This document shows, one piece after another, positions 1 through 4,660 of a stretch of DNA of 5,137 bases (position 1 is its first letter; each line of letters starts with the position of its first letter). The translations under genes were made by a program, and so were the position numbers. Below the pieces are notes generated by a model that did not search any database, was not told the origin of the DNA, and worked only from the letters and a program-made list of their open reading frames with translations. The stretch is from Acidaminococcales bacterium (GTDB lineage: Bacteria; Bacillota; Negativicutes; Acidaminococcales; JAISLQ01), in assembly GCA_031275255.1 (NCBI GenBank), contig JAISPA010000175.1, positions 1 through 5,137 on the forward strand, in the 5' to 3' direction.

Positions 1-74
1 ATGAAACTGCCCAGATTGGCAGGTTTTTCACCTTGCCTTGCCTGTTTTTTTCCAAAGACCTCAACTATTGCTTT

Positions 75-569
75 TTAATCAGTAGTTTCTTTGTTTTCCG
101 CAAATACATATTTCAAACAATATGACACAAGATCAATATCCAAAATTTCACTTGCCCGTATAAAAGCGCCCAAAGCAACCATATTGGCCGCTTTCGTTTC
201 ACCTAATTCCCCCGCTATCGTGTCGGCTTGTATTTTATAAACATTAACGTCTCCACGCGAATTTTCTTTGTTTATCATGTCAACGTTCAAAACCAACAAC
301 CCATTCTCTTTCAACTGCGGTTCAAAGCGTTCCATAGAAGGCTTGTTCATTGCTATAACAGCAGTTGGATTAAGTATAAAGGGCGAATCTATCGTTTCTT
401 TTGAAATAACAACCATACAGTTTGCCGTGCCGCCGCGCATTTCAGGTCCGTAAGCAGGCAACCAGCTTGTTTCAAGATTGGCCCTGTTCGCAGCATGGGC
501 CAACAACTGCCCCATGAACAAAACGCCCTGCCCGCCAAATCCGGATATGGTAACCTCATATACTGACAC
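75..569 (-). CDS. 2-oxoacid:ferredoxin oxidoreductase, gamma subunit (VOR/KOR type)
   Basis: Gamma subunit of a ferredoxin-dependent 2-oxoacid oxidoreductase, a cytoplasmic enzyme converting 2-oxoacid plus CoA to acyl-CoA, CO2 and reduced ferredoxin. Family signatures are visible: GFGGQG near residue 9 and [12 protein letters not shown] near residue 39, followed by a conserved-looking region with VNVYKIQAD and [10 protein letters not shown] chose the GTG at 569 (protein begins [13 protein letters not shown]), giving 164 residues. It has an AAGGGA ribosome binding site at 579-584, 9 nt upstream, and starts 4 nt after the beta stop codon. A longer reading from TTG at 620 would overlap beta by about 45 nt and add a non-family N-terminus. 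The protein stops soon after the segment LKYVFAENK, where family members as I remember them usually run some 10-20 residues further. The same frame stays open past the TAA to the window edge, so a premature stop is possible. Function class is confident; substrate is inferred from the alpha subunit. Confidence 0.9.
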   Translation of the reverse strand: MSVYEVTISGFGGQGVLFMGQLLAHAANRANLETSWLPAYGPEMRGGTANCMVVISKETIDSPFILNPTAVIAMNKPSMERFEPQLKENGLLVLNVDMINKENSRGDVNVYKIQADTIAGELGETKAANMVALGAFIRASEILDIDLVSYCLKYVFAENKETTD

Positions 570-573
570 AAGA

Positions 574-1317
574 TCAAATCCCTTCAAGTTTTTTAAATTC
601 TCCAAGCGGATAATATGCAATCATTTTATCTTTTATCCATTTCATGGCATCTACCGGGGTAAGTTTAAGATTGGAGGGGCAGGCCGCCAAAAATTCCACA
701 AACGAAAATCCTTTATTTTCCAATTGCATTCTGAAGGATTTTTTCATGGCATTCTTGGCCTGTCGAATATTTGCCGGCGAATCCAGCGAAACTCTCGCGA
801 CATATTTAGTAGTATCGAGGGTCGCCAGTAATTCGGCCATGCGTATGGGCTTACCTATCACTTGCTCATCGCGCCCTTCCGGATATGTAACGGTCTTTTG
901 CCCAATAAGCGTTGTCGGCGCCAGTTGCCCACCGGTTGCGCCAAAAACGGTATTGTTGACAAAAATAACCGTTACATTTTCGCCGCGCGCCGCCGCATGC
1001 ACTGTTTCGCCCATGCCTATGGCTATCAAGTCGCCGTCGCCTTGATAAGTAAACACTATTTTATCAGGCTGCGCCCGCTTTATTCCTGTAGCAACGGCCA
1101 ATCCTCTTCCGTGCGCTCCCTGGACAAAATCCAAGTCAATAAATTTCCAGCAGCGTACTGAACAGCCAATGCTTGATACGCCAACGCACCGCTCTTTTAT
1201 TGCCAGCTCGTCGACCGTTTCCGCCAACAACCGATGCACTATCCCATGTGAGCAGCCCGGGCAATAGGCGTAAGGTTCTTCGTTGATTAATAGACTTTTA
1301 GTGAAATTGACGCTCAT
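574..1317 (-). CDS. 2-oxoacid:ferredoxin oxidoreductase, beta (thiamine diphosphate) subunit
   Basis: Catalytic thiamine-diphosphate subunit, 247 residues from the ATG at 1317. That ATG overlaps the alpha stop as ATGA, and a GGAAG ribosome binding site lies 9 nt upstream at 1327-1331. An in-frame GTG two codons earlier (1323) is less likely. The TPP/Mg motif runs from GDGD (residues 93-96) to FVNN (119-122). Four cysteines sit where this family binds a [4Fe-4S] cluster: the CPGC pair at 19 and 22, the Cys of SIGCS at 52, and the Cys of AACPSN at 213. TGGQLAPTT (about 129-136) and the C-terminal YYPLGEF are also typical of KorB/VorB-operon beta subunits. The size matches the usual 245-250 residues. 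It is the middle gene of the alpha-beta-gamma operon and is probably translationally coupled to alpha. Some groups call this subunit vorA; usage varies, so no symbol is given. Confidence 0.95.
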   Translation of the reverse strand: MSVNFTKSLLINEEPYAYCPGCSHGIVHRLLAETVDELAIKERCVGVSSIGCSVRCWKFIDLDFVQGAHGRGLAVATGIKRAQPDKIVFTYQGDGDLIAIGMGETVHAAARGENVTVIFVNNTVFGATGGQLAPTTLIGQKTVTYPEGRDEQVIGKPIRMAELLATLDTTKYVARVSLDSPANIRQAKNAMKKSFRMQLENKGFSFVEFLAACPSNLKLTPVDAMKWIKDKMIAYYPLGEFKKLEGI

Positions 1318-2381
1318 TTGCACTCACTTCCGTTTACAATTTCCTTTACTTTCGCTATAATCATATCGGGCGGGGTAAGTTTGCCGCCGCCGCCGCCAAA
1401 CCAATAAACAGGCGTTTTCCCGTTTACGGCAAGTCTTACGTCTTCTATCATTTGGCCTTCGCTCATTTCTACCACCAAAAATGCTTTAGCTGTTGCGCTC
1501 TTTTTCTCTATAGCTTTTTCCGGGAAAGGGAAGAGTGTTATAGGTCTTATTAAGCCCACTTTTATTTTTTCAGCGCGCAAAGTCCTTATCGCCGCTTTGC
1601 TGAATCGGCTTACTATGCCATAAGCCACAATCAAAATCTCGGCATCGTCGGACATAAATTCTTCTATCCGCGGTTCCCGTTCTTTTATCAGCCGATATTT
1701 ATTTGAAAGATTCTGGTTTAGCGTTATAAGCTCCGGGTCGGTAAAAGGCGCCGACAATACCAGATGCTGTTTGCCGTTGGCATTGCCGGTAGCGGCCCAA
1801 TCCTTTTCGCCTGCTTCGTTCATAACGGCTGTTTCCTGAATCTCTACCGGTTCCATCATTTGCGCGACAATCCCGTCGCCTAATATTAACGCCGGCATGC
1901 GATACTTATCGGCAAGTTCAAAAGCAAGGGCAGTAAGGCTGGACATTTCTTGTACCGACGCCGGCGCGAAAACCAGCAAACGATAATCGCCGTGCCCGCC
2001 GCCTTTCGTTGCCTGAAAATAATCCGACTGCGAAGGAGTGATTCTTCCAAGCCCCGGACCGCCCCGGCTTATATCGACAACAACTGCCGGCAACCCCGCC
2101 GACGCCATGTAAGACAAGCCTTCCTGCATAAGGCTGAACCCTGGGCTGGAAGAAGAAGTCATGACTCTTTTACCGGTAGCGGCTGTGCCGTACACCATGC
2201 TGATACCGGCCAGTTCGCTTTCGCTTTGCAAAAATACGCCGCCCGCTTTAGGAAGATTGACCGCCATATATTCCAGCAGTTCACTTTGCGGAGTTATCGG
2301 ATACCCGTAATAATAAAGGCAACCGGCATTTATGGCGGCCGCGCCGATTGCTTCGTTACCTTTCATAAGGATTTTTTCCAT
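1314..2381 (-). CDS. vorB: 3-methyl-2-oxobutanoate (branched-chain) ferredoxin oxidoreductase alpha subunit VorB
   Basis: Alpha subunit (355 residues) of a VOR-type 2-oxoacid:ferredoxin oxidoreductase, which contacts the 2-oxoacid and completes the TPP active site. The N-terminal pyrimidine-binding-like domain shows GNEAIGAAAINAG (8-20), YPITPQSE (27-34), QSESE (52-56), TSSSSPGFSLMQEG (74-87), RGGPGLG (105-111, with the Arg typical of substrate binding) and SDYFQATKGGGHGD (118-131). A transketolase C-terminal-like domain follows, with ILIVAYGI and a glycine-rich WFGGGGGKLTPPD near the C-terminus. This combination matches the VorB subgroup rather than pyruvate oxidoreductase PorA. The start ATG at 2381 follows AGGGG (2389-2393) by 7 nt. 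It is the first gene of the operon. The small 4Fe-4S delta subunit often encoded just before vorB is absent. Substrate preference for branched-chain oxoacids is inferred from the family; a 2-oxoglutarate enzyme cannot be excluded. Confidence 0.93.
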   Translation of the reverse strand: MEKILMKGNEAIGAAAINAGCLYYYGYPITPQSELLEYMAVNLPKAGGVFLQSESELAGISMVYGTAATGKRVMTSSSSPGFSLMQEGLSYMASAGLPAVVVDISRGGPGLGRITPSQSDYFQATKGGGHGDYRLLVFAPASVQEMSSLTALAFELADKYRMPALILGDGIVAQMMEPVEIQETAVMNEAGEKDWAATGNANGKQHLVLSAPFTDPELITLNQNLSNKYRLIKEREPRIEEFMSDDAEILIVAYGIVSRFSKAAIRTLRAEKIKVGLIRPITLFPFPEKAIEKKSATAKAFLVVEMSEGQMIEDVRLAVNGKTPVYWFGGGGGKLTPPDMIIAKVKEIVNGSECK

Positions 2382-2388
2382 TTCATCA

Positions 2389-2393
2389 CCCCT
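2389..2393 (-). promoter_or_regulatory. Ribosome binding site of vorB
   Basis: On the minus strand AGGGG lies 7 nt before the ATG at 2381 and fixes the vorB start. Confidence 0.75.
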
Positions 2394-2441
2394 GTTTGAA
2401 TATTTTAAATTGTCGGAGACCTAACTCTTTGAACAATGCCC

Positions 2442-2473
2442 CATTCAACGAGAAATTCAATTATTGTTGAATG
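2442..2473. promoter_or_regulatory. Inverted repeat in the vor leader (operator or alternative-hairpin candidate)
   Basis: CATTCAAC (2442-2449) and GTTGAATG (2466-2473) form a perfect 8-bp inverted repeat with a 16-nt spacer. A second ATTCAA (2455-2460) inside the spacer can pair with the same right arm (TTGAAT, 2467-2472), so the two hairpins exclude each other. AACAAT at 2432-2437 could also pair with ATTGTT at 2463-2468. The element ends 61 nt upstream of the vorB start codon. It could be a DNA operator or an mRNA switch. It does not match the T-N11-A spacing of classic LysR sites, so binding by the divergent LysR protein is only a possibility. Confidence 0.4.
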
Positions 2474-2476
2474 ACC

Positions 2477-2512
2477 GTCCTCGAAAGGGCAAGCTGTACT
2501 TGTCGGAGAGGA
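2477..2512 (+). repeat. Dispersed repeat core, copy C (in vor leader)
   Basis: Begins GTCCTCGAAAGGGCAAGC. By hand, 29 of 36 bases match copy B at 3251-3286 without gaps. The hairpin is kept: GGCAAG pairs with CTTGTC around a short loop. One pair that is G-C in copy B is A-T here, a compensatory change. It sits inside the transcribed leader expected for vor, in antisense orientation to that transcript. Confidence 0.65.
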
Positions 2513-2569
2513 TTTTCCGGCGGGAAGCCTGCCGTGCGAAAAGTTTAAAGGCAGGTGAGTTTATTCAGC

Positions 2570-2605
2570 AACACAGGGCAGAAAATCCACCGGTTGGTGG
2601 GTGTT
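2570..2605. repeat. Nested hairpin upstream of vor
   Basis: CCACC (2587-2591), loop GGTT and GGTGG (2596-2600) form a compact hairpin. The adjoining AACAC (2570-2574) and GTGTT (2601-2605) can add an outer stem with a one-sided bulge. There is no T-run on either side, so this is not a typical terminator. The role is unknown. Confidence 0.4.
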
Positions 2606-2630
2606 AAACAGCTTTGTACACGCTCTTTGC

Positions 2631-2800
2631 CATAATTATTTTTATGCGCCGTCAATAATTGTAAAATGCTATAATTTTCTGATTTTTTCCATTATATAAT
2701 ATTGCCTACTAATAAAAAAATACTTATTTTATATAACTACTATATCTTTTATGTATATATCCTAATGTTGCATCTATGTTATACTATTTCCCAGCTAAAA
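2631..2800. promoter_or_regulatory. AT-rich block with two plus-strand extended -10 boxes
   Basis: Strongly AT-rich DNA between the vor leader and repeat copy A. Two perfect extended -10 motifs face right: TGCTATAAT at 2667-2675 and TGTTATACT at 2777-2785. Neither has a good -35 box at 16-18 bp, which extended -10 promoters can tolerate. Leftward, toward vor, TTGACG (minus strand, 2655-2650) is a fair -35, but its best -10 (TATGGC) is at only 15 bp. This is the likeliest place for divergent promoters. No convincing gene lies in the block; the 72-codon open frame from 2702 is low-complexity and runs into repeat A. Confidence 0.4.
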
Positions 2801-2837
2801 TCATGGCATCTTTGCAGCCCGTATGGGCATCGCCTGG

Positions 2838-2946
2838 GTTTTGCGCCTCGCAGGACGAGCCAGTCTTCGAATGGACGAGTTATGCTCGCCGGAGAGGGCA
2901 ATTCGACTCGCAAATTCTAACCGTGTTTTAACTGGGAAACAATATT
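2838..2946 (+). repeat. Dispersed repeat, copy A
   Basis: Starts GTTTTGCGCC and aligns without gaps to copy B at a constant offset of 388 bp. By hand count, 87 of the first 105 bases agree. It contains the core GAATGGACGAGTTATGCTCG, a hairpin with stem GACGAGT/GCTCGCC that carries one A.C mismatch and one T.G wobble, and a tail with CGCAAA, GTTTTAA and GGGAAACA. Weaker similarity extends upstream to about 2812. No gene is recognised within it. Confidence 0.85.
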
Positions 2947-2991
2947 AAATACGCTGTCTATTATTAAGAAACAAGCAATCCTACAACCAAT

Positions 2992-3069
2992 GCAGGGTTT
3001 GGGGAAAAGAAAAGCCCTGCCATGACGGATCTGTGCTGTTCCAAACACACAAAAATCGCAAAGGCAGGG
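2992..3069 (+). other. Three-part alternative base-pairing region
   Basis: GCAGGG (2992-2997) can pair with CCCTGC (3015-3020) as a 6-bp hairpin. CCCTGCC (3015-3021) can instead pair with GGCAGGG (3063-3069) as a 7-bp stem over a longer loop. An ORF-like ATG follows the shared arm directly at 3022. The arrangement resembles an attenuator, but there is no T-run and no intact gene to regulate, so this may be chance. Confidence 0.3.
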
Positions 3070-3108
3070 AATTTTCAAAGTTGGAACGATATTTTATCCA
3101 GCGAGAAG
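3022..3108 (+). pseudogene. Remnant of small ORF, copy 1 (MTD...AKAGNFQS)
   Basis: The frame from ATG 3022 reads MTDLCCSKHTK, then IAKAGNFQS at codons 12-20. That second segment matches MAKAGKFES in the second remnant at 3425-3451. Over these nine codons 20 of 27 bases agree, and six of the seven differences are at third positions, a pattern left by protein-coding selection. The frame stays open to 3468 only by running through the repeat DNA, so the end given here is arbitrary. The family is not recognised. Copy 1 lies about 75 nt downstream of repeat A. Confidence 0.35.
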
Positions 3109-3118
3109 GTTCTACGCC

Positions 3119-3181
3119 CGCCCTCGGTTGGGCAAACTACGGCCAGCCCTCACAAGGGCGATCTTGCCTCGCCAGAGAGGG
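3119..3181 (+). repeat. Degenerate repeat cores, copies E and D in tandem
   Basis: Copy D (about 3141-3181) aligns to copy B at an offset of 105 bp without gaps (for example CCTC, GGGCGA, CTCGCC and GAGAGGG shared). Its lower hairpin stem GGCGA/TCGCC is intact and the upper pairs are lost. Just before it, CCCTCGGTTGGGCAAACTA (about 3120-3138) resembles the same core more weakly (copy E). Together they suggest an old tandem duplication next to copy B. Confidence 0.5.
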
Positions 3182-3225
3182 TTTGCCACGCGTACGGGGC
3201 TTGCCTTGCCCTACGCATCATTTGC

Positions 3226-3334
3226 GTTTTGCGCCCCGCCGGGCGAGCCAGTCCTCGAATGGGCGAGCTATGCTCGCCGGAGAGGGCAAACAGACACGCA
3301 AATCTTAACAATGTTTTAAACGGGGAACAGCATA
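3226..3334 (+). repeat. Dispersed repeat, copy B (best-formed hairpin)
   Basis: Gapless partner of copy A. Its core has a perfect 7-bp stem GGCGAGC/GCTCGCC around a TAT loop at 3262-3278, followed by GGAGAGGG. The tail contains CGCAAATC, GTTTTAAA and GGGGAACAG. GGGCGAGC also occurs twice (at 3241 and 3261), a short direct repeat 20 bp apart. Apparent ORFs through it in several frames are artefacts of GC-rich repeat sequence. Copy B ends 21 nt before the amber-interrupted ORF. Confidence 0.85.
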
Positions 3335-3355
3335 AATTAAAGATTGGGGGAATTT

Positions 3356-3487
3356 ATGGCGGATACGTCGATTGCCGGTGTGGATGCGACAAAATAGGTG
3401 CGGGTTGTGTTGATAGATTGCCAAATGGCAAAAGCCGGGAAATTCGAAAGCATTGGCAGCTTAATTGATGAAAACAGGAGGAAATAA
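3356..3487 (+). pseudogene. Small ORF with in-frame amber codon, copy 2 (MADTSIAGVDATK-TAG-...)
   Basis: ATG at 3356 follows GGGGG (3346-3350) by 5 nt. It encodes MADTSIAGVDATK, then TAG at 3395-3397, then 29 further codons without a stop (VRVVLID..., MAKAGKFES..., ending DENRRK) to a TAA at 3485-3487. That TAA lies within the spacer of the LysR ribosome binding region. The downstream half shares the coding-like motif with the remnant at 3022. No family is firmly recognised. The IAGVD-(x)-VRVVLID pattern is loosely reminiscent of the first strands of RNase H-like transposases such as IS110, but this is a weak resemblance. It could be a decayed gene start or a tiny leader peptide of 13 residues. 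No known recoding signal was seen. Confidence 0.4.
3476..3481 (+). promoter_or_regulatory. Shine-Dalgarno sequence of the LysR gene
   Basis: A perfect AGGAGG, 8 nt before ATA 3490. Its position decides the unusual start: it is 41 nt from the GTG at 3523, too far to serve that codon. Confidence 0.8.
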
Positions 3488-3489
3488 TC

Positions 3490-4389
3490 ATAGAACTGCG
3501 CGATATCAGGTACTTTCATACTGTGGTGCAAGCGGGCAATATTACCGAAGCGGCCAGCCGGTTAAATATATCACAGCCCCCATTAAGTTACCAATTGAAA
3601 AAGTTGGAGGCCGAACTGGGGGTAAAGCTCTTTGAACGCGGTTCAAGACGCATACGGTTGACCAGCGCGGGACAGCTTCTAAACGAACGCGCTGAATTCA
3701 TATTGGAATTTATAAACAAAACGGCTACTGAAGTAAAAGAATTTGAACTTGGGCTGACCGGTACACTTTCTTTAGGCAGTATCAGTACGATCGGCGCCAA
3801 TATAATGCCGAAAATTATACCCTGTTTTAACGAAAGATTTCCCCGGATAACTTTTCAGCTTTGGGAAGGCAACGGGGACAGAATCACAAACCTCTTAAAA
3901 ACCCGTATGATCGAAATCGGCATAATCCGCCTGCCTTTTGACAACAATTTTTTTGATTCTTATTTTCTTTTTAAAGAGCCGCTGGTTTTTGTGATAAACA
4001 GCAAAAAGTATCCGGAACTTGCCAAAATGGCAAAAATCCCCTTAATCCATGTTGAAAGAGTTCCTTTGATCGTGCCGCGCCGCTGGTCTTCCAATTTTAT
4101 CTCCGAGTGCATGCAAAAAGGGTTTTTGCCAAAAATAATTTCCAAGAGCGACGCGAGCATGCAAGATATCCTTTGGGCGCAAACCGGAATGGCTATCGCT
4201 GTTTTACCCGCCAGCGCCGCCGCTATTATAAAAAACAACAATCTCGTCTATAAAAAGATCGCCGATTTGCAATTCCCGATTCAAGCCGCGGTCGTTTGGG
4301 AAAGAGGAAGGAACATCTCCGTTGTCGCTAAAAATTTCATTGAAATGGTAAAAGGCTATTGTGCGCGCCGACACAAAAAAGTTAATTGA
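3490..4389 (+). CDS. LysR-family transcriptional regulator (apparent ATA start)
   Basis: A cytoplasmic DNA-binding regulator. Read from ATA 3490 it has 299 residues, the usual LysR length, and the N-terminus reads (M)ELRDIRYFHTVVQAG, matching the classic MELRxLRYF opening. The winged helix-turn-helix spans about residues 1-60, with the recognition region ITEAASRLNISQPPLSYQLK (18-37) and LFERGSRRIRLTSAG after it. The linker helix follows, then a periplasmic-binding-protein-like effector domain from about residue 90, beginning LGSIST. No ATG, GTG or TTG lies in frame between the stop at 3469 and 3523. The GTG at 3523 would delete most of the first DNA-binding helix and has no ribosome binding site. 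The gene is therefore either translated from a rare ATA start, impaired by an ATG-to-ATA change, or misread at this base. It is divergent from vor across about 1.1 kb, so it may regulate vor in response to a small ligand; that is inference. Confidence 0.9.
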   Translation: MELRDIRYFHTVVQAGNITEAASRLNISQPPLSYQLKKLEAELGVKLFERGSRRIRLTSAGQLLNERAEFILEFINKTATEVKEFELGLTGTLSLGSISTIGANIMPKIIPCFNERFPRITFQLWEGNGDRITNLLKTRMIEIGIIRLPFDNNFFDSYFLFKEPLVFVINSKKYPELAKMAKIPLIHVERVPLIVPRRWSSNFISECMQKGFLPKIISKSDASMQDILWAQTGMAIAVLPASAAAIIKNNNLVYKKIADLQFPIQAAVVWERGRNISVVAKNFIEMVKGYCARRHKKVN

Positions 4390-4433
4390 TCGAGAATTCA
4401 TTATTTTTGCCAAACGCGTAATTATTGTTCCGC

Positions 4434-4479
4434 CCGCTAAGTGAGGCGCCATGCCGGCGCGATAGTTCTGCGGTTAGCG
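4434..4479. repeat. Nested inverted repeat after the LysR gene
   Basis: CGCTAA (4435-4440) and TTAGCG (4474-4479) form an outer 6-bp arm pair around a GC-rich hairpin GCGCC-atgcc-GGCGC (4446-4460). No T-run follows on either strand. It could slow or end LysR transcription, but it is not a canonical terminator. Confidence 0.35.
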
Positions 4480-4502
4480 TGCAGCAAAACGCAGGCGATG
4501 TT

Positions 4503-4583
4503 CGTAGGGGCAATGCTTGCGCAATCCAAGGATGGATAAAGGCCGGACACGCCACGGACGGTTGGTGTCCGGCCTTGCCTACG
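4503..4583. terminator. Strong 12-bp hairpin with outer imperfect inverted repeat; possible terminator or small palindromic element
   Basis: AAGGCCGGACAC (4539-4550) and GTGTCCGGCCTT (4565-4576) are perfectly complementary across a 14-nt loop. An outer imperfect pair, CGTAGGGGCA (4503-4512) and TGCCTACG (4576-4583), encloses it with two unmatched bases. On the minus strand the stem runs into CTTTATCC, a weak T-tract, so it could terminate the peptide-transporter operon, whose stop is 85 nt away. In the plus direction no T-run follows. The nested palindrome would also suit a miniature mobile or intergenic element. It lies between convergent genes, a usual site for a shared terminator. Confidence 0.5.
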
Positions 4584-4633
4584 TGGCAATTTAGCCGCAA
4601 AGACAACACGATTTTAGCCGGGAAACAGTATCA
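4584..4633 (+). repeat. Dispersed repeat tail, copy F
   Basis: Matches the tails of copies A and B in order: GGCAATT, CGCAAA, AAC, TTTTA, GGGAAACAG and TAT, with one or two single-base gaps. The hairpin core of the family is missing here and the strong palindrome at 4503-4583 stands in its place. It ends 28 nt from the end of the transporter gene. Confidence 0.5.
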
Positions 4634-4660
4634 GCTGCCGGGGCGATGGTTTTCGCCGTG

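Noticed and set aside
18..50. Hairpin GGCAGGT/ACCT-GCC followed by seven T residues as a plus-strand terminator
   Set aside because: The stem is short with a bulge, the T-run starts 6 nt after it, and no plus-strand gene precedes it. On the minus strand, the direction of the vor operon, no T-run follows.
574..620. Longer gamma start at TTG 620
   Set aside because: It would overlap the end of beta and add a 17-residue extension without family similarity. GTG 569 has a better ribosome binding site and gives the usual N-terminus.
2401..2640. Known riboswitch or T-box in the vor leader
   Set aside because: No T-box AGGGTGG-type motif, TPP, cobalamin, SAM or glycine consensus was recognised on the minus strand.
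2702..2920. 72-codon frame starting TTG at 2702
   Set aside because: Its first half is AT-rich low-complexity DNA and its second half is repeat A. No ribosome binding site is seen.
2477..3334. CRISPR array
   Set aside because: The copies differ in length, are only about 80% alike and are irregularly spaced, unlike near-identical 25-40 bp repeats with uniform spacers.
3022..3468. 148-codon open frame on the plus strand, and the overlapping 91- and 63-codon frames
   Set aside because: Beyond its first 30 or so codons the frame runs through repeat copies D and B and is open in several frames at once because of GC-rich repeat sequence. The same peptide-like pattern recurs in copy A, so the length reflects the repeat and not a gene.
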